This document shows positions 7,581-16,574 of a stretch of DNA of 41,559 nucleotides, piece after piece. The notes beneath the pieces are model-generated. The model ran no database searches, had not been told where the DNA came from, and was given only the letters and a program-made list of their open reading frames with translations. Made by a program: the position numbers and the translations under genes. The first letter of the stretch is position 1; every line of letters starts with the position of its first letter. This DNA is from Bacteroides sp. (GTDB taxonomy: Bacteria; Bacteroidota; Bacteroidia; Bacteroidales; Bacteroidaceae). The stretch is taken from positions 1 through 41,559 of the forward strand of contig JAJBTC010000072.1 in assembly GCA_020861095.1 (NCBI GenBank). Direction: 5' to 3'.

Positions 7581-9531
7581 GCGCGTTGTCCTCAGGAAAA
7601 ACATCCAGTTGCTGGACGAGATATTCCTGCATCATGCCGACACCAATTTTGCCCTGGAAGTGTCTTCTATGGATTATGGTTCGCTGCGCAAGACCGGGTT
7701 CGAATACCGCCTCAACGAAGGGGCACAGTGGATCGCCCTGGCTGGCAATACCCTTTACTTCAACCAACTCCCGGCAGGGACCTATAGACTCGAGGTCAGG
7801 GCCAATACCGGCGACAGCAACCACAGCAGTATGCCCTCCCCGCTGCTTATCCACGTGCTTCCGCCTTTCTGGCTCTCGCCATGGGCGCACGCGGTCTATA
7901 TTTTACTGTGCTGCGCCATCGTCCTGTTTACCGTATTGCGGGTACGGAAAAAAGCGCTCGTCAGGATGCAGATGCAGAAACTGGAAATGAATATGGCCAA
8001 ACAGCACGAAATGGAGGAAGCTAAAATGCGCTTTTTCACCAACGTGAGCCACGACCTGCGCACCCCGCTCTCCCTGATCATCACTCCGCTGGAAAAATTA
8101 CTGGCGGCGGAGATCTCCAACAAAAGCCTGCGCGGAGAGCTGAAACTGATCTACCGCCACGCGAACCTGCTGATGAGCGAGGTCAACCAATTGCTCGAAC
8201 TACGCAGGCTCGACAACGGAAAAAGCGTACTGAGCCTTTCGCACGGAAATCTGCCGAAGTTCGTCAAAGAAGTCTGCCAGTCGTTTGAATATTATGCCAA
8301 TAAAAAAGAGGTCCGCACCGACCGGGTTATTCAGACCCCCTCTATCGAAATGGATTTCGATAAGAACAAGATCCGGCGCGTCCTGATGAACCTTCTGTCC
8401 AATGCTGTTAAATTCAATACGGACCGGGGAAGTATTGTGATCACTGTAGACCTTATTGTGGGTCCTGAGGGCGAAGTAGCCCGGATACAGGTAGCCGACA
8501 CTGGCATCGGCATCCGGGAAGAGAACAAACCGCTGATCTTTGAGCGCTTCTACCAGGAGGATCACTCGTCGGCATACATAGGGAGCGGCATCGGATTGCA
8601 TATCGTCAAGGAATATGTGGAGATGCACGGAGGTGGGATAACGGTAAAAGACAATGCGCCGCAGGGCAGTATTTTCACAGTCACCCTCCCCGTTCCCGGC
8701 AGGTCCGGAAATATGGAGAAGCCGGAGGTGCCGGAAGCAGAAGAAGTACCCATGCCCGATGAAGATCAGGAATGCCCCATTCTGGTAGTGGAGGATAATG
8801 ACGATTTCAGACAATTCCTGATCAACTGCTTGAAAGACCATTATCCGGTGGTTGCCGCCCCGCACGGCAGGAAAGCACTCGCCATCCTGGCACAACAGCC
8901 GGTGCGGATGGTGATAAGCGATGTGATGATGCCGGTGATGGACGGTCTGGAGCTGTGCAACAAGATAAAAGGCGATATCCGCTTTTCGCATATTCCTACC
9001 ATCCTGCTGACCGCGCGTACGGCCGATGAGCATAGGCTGAATGGCCTGAAAGAGGGGGCCGACGACTACATTACCAAACCTTTTAATCTGGAGATCTTGT
9101 TGCTACGCGTCCACAAACTGCTGGAATGGAGAAAAAACAGCCACAAGCGGTTCAGGGCAGTGGATGTGGAACCCAGTGAGATCACCATCAGTTCGCTGGA
9201 CGAACAGCTGATCGCCAAAGCCATCAAATTGGTGGAAGAAAACATAGACAATCCGGATTTTACGGTCGAAGAGCTGAGTTCGGCTGTGGGCATGACCCGG
9301 GGCCATCTGTATAAAAAACTTATCCTGATCACCGGAAAATCTCCTGTCGAATTTATCCGGGTCCTGCTTATCAAAAGAGGACGGCAATTGCTGGAGAAGA
9401 GCCAGCTCAGTGTGGCTGAGATTGCTTATCAGGTCGGGTTGTCGCCCAAGCAGTTTACCAAACACTTCAAAGACGCGTATGGTGAACTTCCGTCGGCCTA
9501 TAAAAAGAAAGGAGAAGAGCCCCCTGCCTGA
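7576..9531 (+). pseudogene. 5'-truncated hybrid two-component regulator (HTCS)
   Basis: C-terminal part of a polysaccharide-utilisation hybrid two-component system. It begins inside the periplasmic Y_Y_Y domain (GRVVLRKNIQLLDE, NFALEVSSMDYGS, FNQLPAGTYRLEVRA), followed by a transmembrane helix (AVYILLCCAIVLFTVLRV), HisKA with phospho-His (codon 8050, NVSHDLRTPL), HATPase (GSGIGLHIVKEY), receiver with Asp (codon 8920, VISDVMMPVMDG) and an AraC domain ending at 9531. The roughly 700-residue beta-propeller sensor and signal peptide of full HTCS proteins are missing. The open frame runs back to 7294 only because the antisense of the GH27 remnant happens to be open; those first 95 codons are not sensor sequence. 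Kinase, receiver and DNA-binding parts are intact, so a constitutive soluble-sensor-free product cannot be excluded. It preceded, and probably once regulated, the GH97/GH2 pair. Confidence 0.85.
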
Positions 9532-9700
9532 GGGCAGGGCAAATACTGTACATTTGTATCCAAGAACGGGTTCATTTGGATCGGACAGGGAAAAATGCCG
9601 GGATATAATACATTTACAGGACATAGAGCAACGGGAGGTTTATCATCTTTGCATACCTTTTGTTTTCACAAACAGGTTAACCGTAAAAAAACAGGTCAAG

Positions 9701-11722
9701 ATGAAAAAAATATCCGTTACTCTATTCAGTCTCTTCGTTCTCTCCGTGTTCCTCTACCCGCGACCGTCTCAGGCCGGGAAAAGCAGATCGTACGAAATCC
9801 ATTCGCCCGACGGTCACATAACGGCTGTCGTAGAGATCGGCGAAGACATCAGGTGGCAATTGAGTCACGACGCTGATCCGGTGCTTCTTCCCTCTCCGCT
9901 GTCCCTCACACTGACGGACGGGGAAATAGCAGGAAAGCAACCGCGGGTAAGCAAGGTCACGCGGAAGACAATAGATACCTTTTTCGAAACTCCGTTCTAT
10001 AAAAAAGAGAAAGTGACTGACCATTACAACCTATTACTCCTCCGGTTTACCGCAGGATACAGTGTAGAATTCAGGCTATACAACGACGGAGCTGCCTATC
10101 GTTTCCACACCCATCGCAAAGGTGATCTCACCATCCGGGACGAAGAGGTGGTATTCACCTTTGCAGGTGATCACAAAGCGTTTGTGCCCTATATCAATGA
10201 CAGGCGCGACGGCGAACGCTTCACCTATTCGTTCGAATCGTTTTACGATGAGATCAGGCTCTCGGAAATGAAGAAAGATTCCCTGGCTATTGTGCCTCTG
10301 CTGGTAGATTTGGGGAACGGGAAAAAAGCGGCGATCCTGGAAGGGGATCTTGAAAATTACCCGGGACTTTTCCTGACCGCCCATCCGCAACTGTCCCACA
10401 CGATCCGGGGAGTCTTTGCTCCTTATCCCTTAGAAGGAAAGACTGGCGGACACAATAACCTGAATTTCATTGCTACCAGACGGGCGGCATACATCGCGCA
10501 AATCGACGGGCAAAGCACTTTGCCCTGGAGAGCCATAGTGATCAGCCGGAAAGATACCGACCTGGCCAACAACGACATGGCGCAGAAACTGGCATCGCCC
10601 TCACGCATCGCGGATACGTCCTGGATCAGGCCGGGAAAAGTGGCCTGGGACTGGTGGAACAGTTCGAACCTTACCCACGTAGATTTCGTGGCAGGTATGA
10701 ACAACGCGACGTACAAGTATTTCATTGATTTCGCCGCGGCCAACCACCTGGAGTATATCATTATAGATGCCGGATGGAGTGCGGAGGAGACCCTGATGAG
10801 AACCGTGCCGGACATAGACATAAAGGAATTGGTGGAATACGGCCGGAGCAAACAGGTAGGAGTCATCCTCTGGGCAAGCTGGCAATTGACCGATAAAGAA
10901 GCGGACCGGGCTTTCCCGTATTACGCGGCGATGGGCGTAAAGGGGTTTAAGGTAGACTTCATCGACAGCGACGACCAGCGGATGATCCGGTCGGTCTCTT
11001 CCATCGCGCAAAAAGCAGCCGATCATAAGCTGCTGCTCAACCTGCACGGATTCAAAGCCACAGGTATGCAACGCACCTACCCCAATGTGGTAAACTTCGA
11101 AGGGGTAAAAGGTCTCGAGAATTTCAAATGGGCGCCCATCGTGAACGGGCAGATCAGAGACGATGCTCCCCGGTATGATGTGACCATCCCTTTCATACGT
11201 ATGCTGGCAGGGCCGATGGACTACACGCCGGGAGCCATGAGCAACAAAACCCGCGAAACCTATCGTTCGGTAAACAGGCACCCCATGAGCCAGGGAACAC
11301 GGGTGCATCAGCTGGCAATGTACACCGTGTATGAAGCACCGTTGCAAATGCTGGCCGACAGCCCTACTGCTTACATGCGCGAACAGGAATGTACCGATTT
11401 CATCGCACAGGTGCCTACCGTATTCGATGAGACCGTCGTACTGGATGGTGAGGTGGGAGAATACATCATCCTGGCACGCCGAAAAGGAGTTACCTGGTAT
11501 CTGGGTGCACTGACCAACTGGACAGCACGTGAAAAGGAAATTGACTTCTCCTTCCTGGGACCCGGGACCTACGAGGCCGAACTATTCCGCGATGGCATGA
11601 ACGCAAATACGGAAGCGACCGATTACCGGAAAGAAATCATCCGTATCTCGTCCGGAGATAAAATACAAATCCGGTTGTACCAGGGAGGAGGCTATACCGC
11701 CCGTATCTATCCCATCCAATAA
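9701..11722 (+). CDS. GH97 glycosidase, probably retaining alpha-galactosidase
   Basis: Glycoside hydrolase family 97, 673 aa from the ATG at 9701 (MKKISVTLFSLFVLSVFLYPRPSQA, a signal peptide); the longer upstream frame overlaps the sensor remnant and is rejected. The N-terminal beta-sandwich (about 25-280) leads into the TIM barrel (KVAWDWWNSSN, YIIIDAGWS, VGVILWASWQL, VKGFKVDFIDSDDQ, LLNLHGFKATGMQRTYPNVVNFEGVKG) and a C-terminal sheet domain. Asp419 in FKVDF sits where retaining GH97 alpha-galactosidases have their nucleophile (BtGH97b Asp415), whereas inverting SusB-type alpha-glucosidases lack it. Glu473 (GLENF) is the probable acid/base and Glu467 a calcium ligand by analogy. It ends 7 bases before the GH2 gene, forming an operon, and acts in the periplasm. 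Alpha-galactosidase specificity is inference from the Asp and fits the neighbouring GH27 remnant. Confidence 0.92.
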   Translation: MKKISVTLFSLFVLSVFLYPRPSQAGKSRSYEIHSPDGHITAVVEIGEDIRWQLSHDADPVLLPSPLSLTLTDGEIAGKQPRVSKVTRKTIDTFFETPFYKKEKVTDHYNLLLLRFTAGYSVEFRLYNDGAAYRFHTHRKGDLTIRDEEVVFTFAGDHKAFVPYINDRRDGERFTYSFESFYDEIRLSEMKKDSLAIVPLLVDLGNGKKAAILEGDLENYPGLFLTAHPQLSHTIRGVFAPYPLEGKTGGHNNLNFIATRRAAYIAQIDGQSTLPWRAIVISRKDTDLANNDMAQKLASPSRIADTSWIRPGKVAWDWWNSSNLTHVDFVAGMNNATYKYFIDFAAANHLEYIIIDAGWSAEETLMRTVPDIDIKELVEYGRSKQVGVILWASWQLTDKEADRAFPYYAAMGVKGFKVDFIDSDDQRMIRSVSSIAQKAADHKLLLNLHGFKATGMQRTYPNVVNFEGVKGLENFKWAPIVNGQIRDDAPRYDVTIPFIRMLAGPMDYTPGAMSNKTRETYRSVNRHPMSQGTRVHQLAMYTVYEAPLQMLADSPTAYMREQECTDFIAQVPTVFDETVVLDGEVGEYIILARRKGVTWYLGALTNWTAREKEIDFSFLGPGTYEAELFRDGMNANTEATDYRKEIIRISSGDKIQIRLYQGGGYTARIYPIQ

Positions 11723-11729
11723 AAGTACC

Positions 11730-14714
11730 ATGCACACGCGTAACTATCTCCTTTTATGGCTGGCTGGCTTACTGCTACCCATACACTTCTCTGCCCAGAT
11801 CCTGGACGCGACAGGCAACGTATGGAGAGTCACTGAAAGATCTCTCCTGCATTCGCTGAACGGCGACTGGAAATTCCGGTTCCTCCCCTCACCCGACTGG
11901 AGCCGGTACAGGGACTTCTGCCAGACTGACTTTGACGATTCGGAGTGGGAGACCATACCGGTGCCCGGCAACTGGGACATTCTCGGGTATACCACACCCA
12001 GATACGGCAATCCGGACAACCTGACCGGACTATACCGCACCTGCTTCGGGGTTCCGGATGGCTGGAAGGGACAGCGCGTGATCCTGCGGTTCGATGGTGT
12101 ACTGCGCGGATATGAATTGTGGGTGAACGGGCACCCTGCCGGAAAGTGGGAATCGTCTCATCATACCTGTCAGTTCGACATCACTCCGTACCTGCAAGCA
12201 GGGGAAAACACGTTGGCCGTACGGGTATATACTCATTACAAAGGGTTCGATTTCGATGGCAACGACGACTGGGCCCAGGTAGGGATCCATCGCAACGTGT
12301 GGCTGATGGCTGTGCCCGACACCCACATCAAAGATCTGACTGTACAGACCTTCCTGAAGCCGGAAAACCGGGCTTCCGTACAATTGAACTTTGAAGTAGC
12401 GGCTTCCGGTCCGGAAATGGCCCGTGAACTGTTTATAAAAGGAAAGTTGCTGGATCCGTTGGGGAATATGGAAAAAGAATTCACTCTCCCCGTGGGTCAC
12501 TCCCAGGAAGCGGAAACGGAGTTGTCTATTGAGAAACCCATGCTGTGGAATGCCGAAACACCGCATTTGTATAGTTTACACTATTCGCTGGTATCTGCCG
12601 GAAAAGAGTTACAATGCTTCACCGAAAAAGTGGGCATCCGCGAAGTCACCATAGATGGTACTGTGTTTAAGGTGAATAGTACTGCCATCAAGCTACGCGG
12701 TGTTACCCTTCATGAGACCGATCCTTTTCACGGGAAAGTGGTAGGTGAAGAGGTAAATCTGACAGACCTGAGGATGATGAAAGAAGCAAATATAAACTTT
12801 ATCCGGACCACCCATTATCCGCGCGATCCCCGTTTTTACGAGTTGTGCGATTCCATCGGAATGTATGTGATGAGCGAAGTACCTTTCGGTTACGGAAGTT
12901 CCAACCTGTCTGATCCGGGTTTCCAGGACATTCTGCTTACACGGGCCGATGCCACTGTGCGCCGCGACAAAAACCATCCGTGTATCCTGATATGGAGCAT
13001 AGGCAATGAAAATCCGCTGACTCCCATCGCCGAAGAGACCGGACGGTATGTAAAGTCTATGGACCCGACCCGCCCGATCTGTTATCCGATGGAACATTCC
13101 TATTTTCTGGAACTCAATTACCATATCCCTGACTTTGTCGACATCTATGCCCCGCACTATCCGCCGGTAGCTACCCTGAAGCACTATGCCGAAACAGCCC
13201 GCAGGCCGGTTATTTTAACTGAATATTGTCATTCGCTCGGGCAGTCGCTCGAGGAGCACAAAGAGTTGTGGGAACTGATCGAAGCCCACAGCCACCTGGC
13301 CGGAGGGAATGTATGGGAATGGGTAGACCAGGGAATGCCCAAAGCGTCCGGAAAGAGAAGCAGCAGATTGGGCTGGACGAATGATCTGTGGCTGAATGAC
13401 AGCACCTGCATCAGTATGGAGGGCAATGCCGGAGCCGATGGGATACTGTATGCCGATCGTACTCCTTTGCCCAATTACTATGAGGTAAGAAAAAACTATG
13501 CGCAGGTGATGATCCCGGAAAAGGAGATCTCCATAAACCATGATCAGGAGATCAGGTTTACCCTGCACAACCGGTTCGATTTTGTAGATCTGAAAGACAA
13601 GGTACAGGCCGGGTGGTTCATCACAAGCAATAAAGATACCCTGTACAGTGGCCGTTTTATCCCCCACTGTGGGCCAGGCAAACAAACCGTTGTCACACTA
13701 AATCCCACCGGAAGGTTAGACACGGATAAAGTGAATCTGCTTCATCTGAACATTTACACGAACGACGGATATTGCATCAACACGCATGTGATCGGCCTCA
13801 CGGGTACTACCGACCCGATAGATTATACCGACAGACTGAGCGCGACACAGAGAAAGAGCCTGAAACCGGAAAAAGTATGGATGCGAACGAAAGATCTTTT
13901 TTCCCATCCCCGGGTAACCTCCCTGATCCAGGAGCCTCCCCTGATAAGAGCAGGCCGTAAGCTGTCCATGTCCGAACAGGTACGTGTGTCGCGGCAAGTG
14001 GTAAACAACTACCTGTTAAGAGCGAATGTATCGGAGAGCGAATATCCGAAACGGAAAAAGCAATCCGCGATCCAACAGAAATGTATATATCAGAACCAGG
14101 AGATCAGCATAGATGCTGCTATAACTTATACCATAAATGCCAATTATGGCGTTGCTATCCATTTCGACGCAACACCCATCGGATCGGACAAACTGCTACT
14201 GGAAGCCGGGATCGCTTTTTTACTGGATAAAGATATTACAAAGGTCCAATGGCTGGGTAATGGTCCCTACGCGTCCTATCCGGGGAAAAACAGTGCGAAC
14301 AACCGGGGAATGTACGCGCTCTGCCAGGACGATCTTTATTTTGAAGGAAACAGGCAGGGAGTAGACCTGGTACTTTGTACCAAAGACAATGGAGATGGTA
14401 TTTTATTGGTTTGCAACCAGGGAAGCGTCAATTTTGAACAGACCGATAAAGGGATTGTTCTGACCTACAATTCACTTGTTTCCGGTTTGGGCGGGAAATT
14501 ACGCACAACGGCTTTTCCTGTCTATGCCCACAGCACGGAGTGTTTCTCGGGTGATCTCTCTCTGTATTTCATAAAAGGGGACAACTGGCCTTCGTTACTG
14601 ACCGACCTGTTTGTTCTACCCGATGAAATAAAGGCTCCTTATCATCCGTTCTATTCGGTATTTGATACTTATTTGCTCAGATTCAATGATATTATTGAAG
14701 GAGATATTTACTGA
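11730..14714 (+). CDS. GH2 beta-galactosidase-like enzyme
   Basis: Glycoside hydrolase family 2, LacZ-type architecture, 994 aa. A signal peptide (about 1-22, LLLWLAGLLLPIHFSAQ) is followed by the sugar-binding jelly roll (SLNGDWKFRF, IPVPGNWDILGY, FDGVLRGYELWVNGH), immunoglobulin-like domain, and the TIM barrel with RGVTLHETDPFHG, acid/base Glu427 in WSIGNENP and nucleophile Glu498 in VILTEYCHS, followed by GGNVWEWVDQG. The C-terminal part has the beta-galactosidase small-chain fold (KVQWLGNGPYASYPGK). Family knowledge predicts release of terminal beta-galactose from oligosaccharides in the periplasm; other beta-linked sugars are possible. It follows GH97 by 7 bases and a terminator closes the operon. 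Together the two enzymes suit a substrate with both alpha- and beta-galactosyl ends, but no SusC/SusD transporter is in the window. Confidence 0.92.
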   Translation: MHTRNYLLLWLAGLLLPIHFSAQILDATGNVWRVTERSLLHSLNGDWKFRFLPSPDWSRYRDFCQTDFDDSEWETIPVPGNWDILGYTTPRYGNPDNLTGLYRTCFGVPDGWKGQRVILRFDGVLRGYELWVNGHPAGKWESSHHTCQFDITPYLQAGENTLAVRVYTHYKGFDFDGNDDWAQVGIHRNVWLMAVPDTHIKDLTVQTFLKPENRASVQLNFEVAASGPEMARELFIKGKLLDPLGNMEKEFTLPVGHSQEAETELSIEKPMLWNAETPHLYSLHYSLVSAGKELQCFTEKVGIREVTIDGTVFKVNSTAIKLRGVTLHETDPFHGKVVGEEVNLTDLRMMKEANINFIRTTHYPRDPRFYELCDSIGMYVMSEVPFGYGSSNLSDPGFQDILLTRADATVRRDKNHPCILIWSIGNENPLTPIAEETGRYVKSMDPTRPICYPMEHSYFLELNYHIPDFVDIYAPHYPPVATLKHYAETARRPVILTEYCHSLGQSLEEHKELWELIEAHSHLAGGNVWEWVDQGMPKASGKRSSRLGWTNDLWLNDSTCISMEGNAGADGILYADRTPLPNYYEVRKNYAQVMIPEKEISINHDQEIRFTLHNRFDFVDLKDKVQAGWFITSNKDTLYSGRFIPHCGPGKQTVVTLNPTGRLDTDKVNLLHLNIYTNDGYCINTHVIGLTGTTDPIDYTDRLSATQRKSLKPEKVWMRTKDLFSHPRVTSLIQEPPLIRAGRKLSMSEQVRVSRQVVNNYLLRANVSESEYPKRKKQSAIQQKCIYQNQEISIDAAITYTINANYGVAIHFDATPIGSDKLLLEAGIAFLLDKDITKVQWLGNGPYASYPGKNSANNRGMYALCQDDLYFEGNRQGVDLVLCTKDNGDGILLVCNQGSVNFEQTDKGIVLTYNSLVSGLGGKLRTTAFPVYAHSTECFSGDLSLYFIKGDNWPSLLTDLFVLPDEIKAPYHPFYSVFDTYLLRFNDIIEGDIY

Positions 14715-14764
14715 GATAACGCAGGAAAAACCTTAAATCTGATATAGTTTTACATTTCACAAAA

Positions 14765-14830
14765 TGGCTGTTTCATCCATAGGATCTATTTCATAAATAG
14801 TTATTCTATGGGGAAACAGCCTTCTTTTTG
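14765..14830 (+). terminator. Terminator of the GH97-GH2 operon
   Basis: Long hairpin: GGCTGTTTCATCCATAG (14765-14781) pairs with CTATGGGGAAACAGCC ending at 14821, followed by TTCTTTTTG. It lies about 50 bases after the GH2 stop. Confidence 0.8.
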
Positions 14831-15615
14831 TGATCGGGAAATTTATTTCGTAAATAAGTGTTCCTGATCAATGGTATATATGATCGTTGGGATTTCGCAG
14901 AAAAGCAAAGAGATTTACGATGGGACGATTGACGATGTACGATTGAAATTGCAGAAAGAATCTGTTTGTAAATTCCAATGTGCCACATTCTATATGCAAA
15001 CATACGAGATGCACGGCGTGCGTCTCCGCGGTGTATGTCTGACAAAAAAGCATCCTACATGGGCTATAGCCTTCCCATGCGGCATGCTAAGACGCACGGC
15101 GTGCAGTGGTGTCCGGAATAAATCGTTAGCATTTGAGATCATATGCTTTATTTCAAATAGTTACATTTGATTTTCTACCCGGAGGATTTCAAGCTATTAC
15201 TTTTCCGGAAGCTATTAGTAAATGACACTCATGTACTCCGATTTCCTCTGAAAACCCGGAGGGTTTTCAGAGAGAGTTATGTACCGTAAAGTCACTTCGG
15301 GCTTTCAGAGAGAGTTATACACAGTAAAGCCCTCCGGGCTTTCAGAGTGGAATGAGGATCATTTGGATAGTTCCGTAAAACTTAACATAGTTTTCCGGAC
15401 TCTACTGCAAATATGCGTCTCTACAAGTGTATGATATCATGTATTTTCAATCGTAAATCGTCCAATCGTACATCTCTTCGCATCTCGTATGTTTGCATAT
15501 AAAATGGTACGCATAGGGATTTACAAACAGATTCTTTCTGTCATTTCAATCGTACATCGTAAATCGTTAAATCGTAAATCTCTTTGTGTCTGTAGAGAAT
15601 ATAACGGGCATAAGG
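14831..15615. other. Non-coding intergenic region between convergent operons
   Basis: The 785 bases between GH2 (plus) and fructokinase (minus) hold no gene; open frames at 14871-15170 run through repeats. Most of the region is the composite palindromic element described separately (14906-15586). Confidence 0.7.
14906..15586. repeat. Composite nested inverted-repeat element, copy A
   Basis: Two 107-base arms, 14906-15012 and 15480-15586, are inverted copies of each other with about 13 mismatches by eye (starting CAAAGAGATTTACGAT and ending CATACGAGATGC). Between them an inner element at 15091-15424 has its own inverted ends (GACGCACGGCGTGCAG, then TGGTGTCCGGAATAAA on the left; TTTTCCGGACTC and GCAAATATGCGTCTCTAC on the right). 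The centre carries hairpins such as AAAGCCCTCCGGGCTTT (15327-15343) and AAACCCGGAGGGTTTT (15259-15274). No coding capacity. The inner ends and core are shared with copy B at 33905-34604. Confidence 0.8.
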
Positions 15616-16506
15616 TCATGCAAGTATCCTGTCCAGTAGCACCTGTGGCAGTTCCGGCATAGCACCACTCTGTGTACAGACATAGGCAGAAACCTCTACC
15701 GCCAGTTTATGGGCCTCTTGTACCGGTTTACCACTCAGAAGTGCTGCGCAGAAAGCTCCGGTGAAAGAGTCTCCGGCCCCTACCGTATCGGCCACTTTCA
15801 CCCGGGGGGTCTCCTGATAAGAGATCGCTCCCGGTGTGAATACGTAGCTGCCATTGGTGCCACAGGTCAGAATAAGCATTTTCAGGTTGAACTTGGCAAG
15901 CAGGATCCAGCACTTATCTTCGAGATCGATACCGGGATAGCCGAACATACGGCTGATCGTCACCAGTTCTTCATCGTTTATCTTGAGGACATTGCACCTA
16001 CGGAAAGATTCCATCAGCACCTCTCTGCTATAGAAGCTCTGACGAAGATTGATATCGAATATCTTCAGCTGATCTTCCGTATCGGGCATAGTATCCAGGA
16101 ACCGGTTAATGGTCCGGCGCGATACCTCGCTCCGCTGTGCCAGTGACCCGAAACAGACAGCGCGGGTACTCAGTGCCAGACGTTTCAGAGAATCCGTAAA
16201 AGGAATATTGTCCCACGCCACATTTTCTTTGATCTCATAGCAAGGAATCCCTTCCGCGTCCAGAGTCACCTGTACGGTACCTGTCGGATAATCCACGGTT
16301 TCTATCTGGCATTGCAGCTTTTTGCCGCAAAAGACATCCAGGATCTCTTTTCCCAGCGCATCCCTGCCCACGGCACTTACCACACGGCTATCAAAGCCAA
16401 ACTGTGAGACGTGGTATGCAAAGTTGGCAGGGGCACCGCCTATCTTTTTTCCATCGGGCAGCACATCCCAGAGTGCTTCGCCCATTCCTACAATGATTTT
16501 GTTCAT
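15616..16506 (-). CDS. PfkB-family fructokinase
   Basis: Carbohydrate kinase of the PfkB/ribokinase family, 296 aa from the ATG at 16506 (MNKIIVGMGEALWDVLPDG); an ATG ten codons earlier gives an atypical N-terminus. Substrate-binding GGAPANFAYH (about 23-32) and the C-terminal signature with catalytic Asp246 in DTVGAGDSFTGAF are present. Family knowledge and position downstream of GH32 and an MFS importer point to ATP-dependent phosphorylation of fructose to fructose-6-phosphate in the cytoplasm. It is the last gene of a minus-strand operon, 68 bases after the transporter. The order GH32, importer, fructokinase matches the fructan locus of B. thetaiotaomicron as I recall it (BT1759-BT1757). 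Confidence 0.92.
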   Translation of the reverse strand: MNKIIVGMGEALWDVLPDGKKIGGAPANFAYHVSQFGFDSRVVSAVGRDALGKEILDVFCGKKLQCQIETVDYPTGTVQVTLDAEGIPCYEIKENVAWDNIPFTDSLKRLALSTRAVCFGSLAQRSEVSRRTINRFLDTMPDTEDQLKIFDINLRQSFYSREVLMESFRRCNVLKINDEELVTISRMFGYPGIDLEDKCWILLAKFNLKMLILTCGTNGSYVFTPGAISYQETPRVKVADTVGAGDSFTGAFCAALLSGKPVQEAHKLAVEVSAYVCTQSGAMPELPQVLLDRILA

Positions 16507-16574
16507 GGGTATTATTTTCTGTTTAAAGTTATACAACGTTTGCCTTTCCGGTCGGAAAAGGAAGGGGTAAAAAC

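Noticed and set aside
14871..15170. 99-codon open frame within repeat element A
   Set aside because: Runs through palindromic repeat arms also present in inverted form; not coding.
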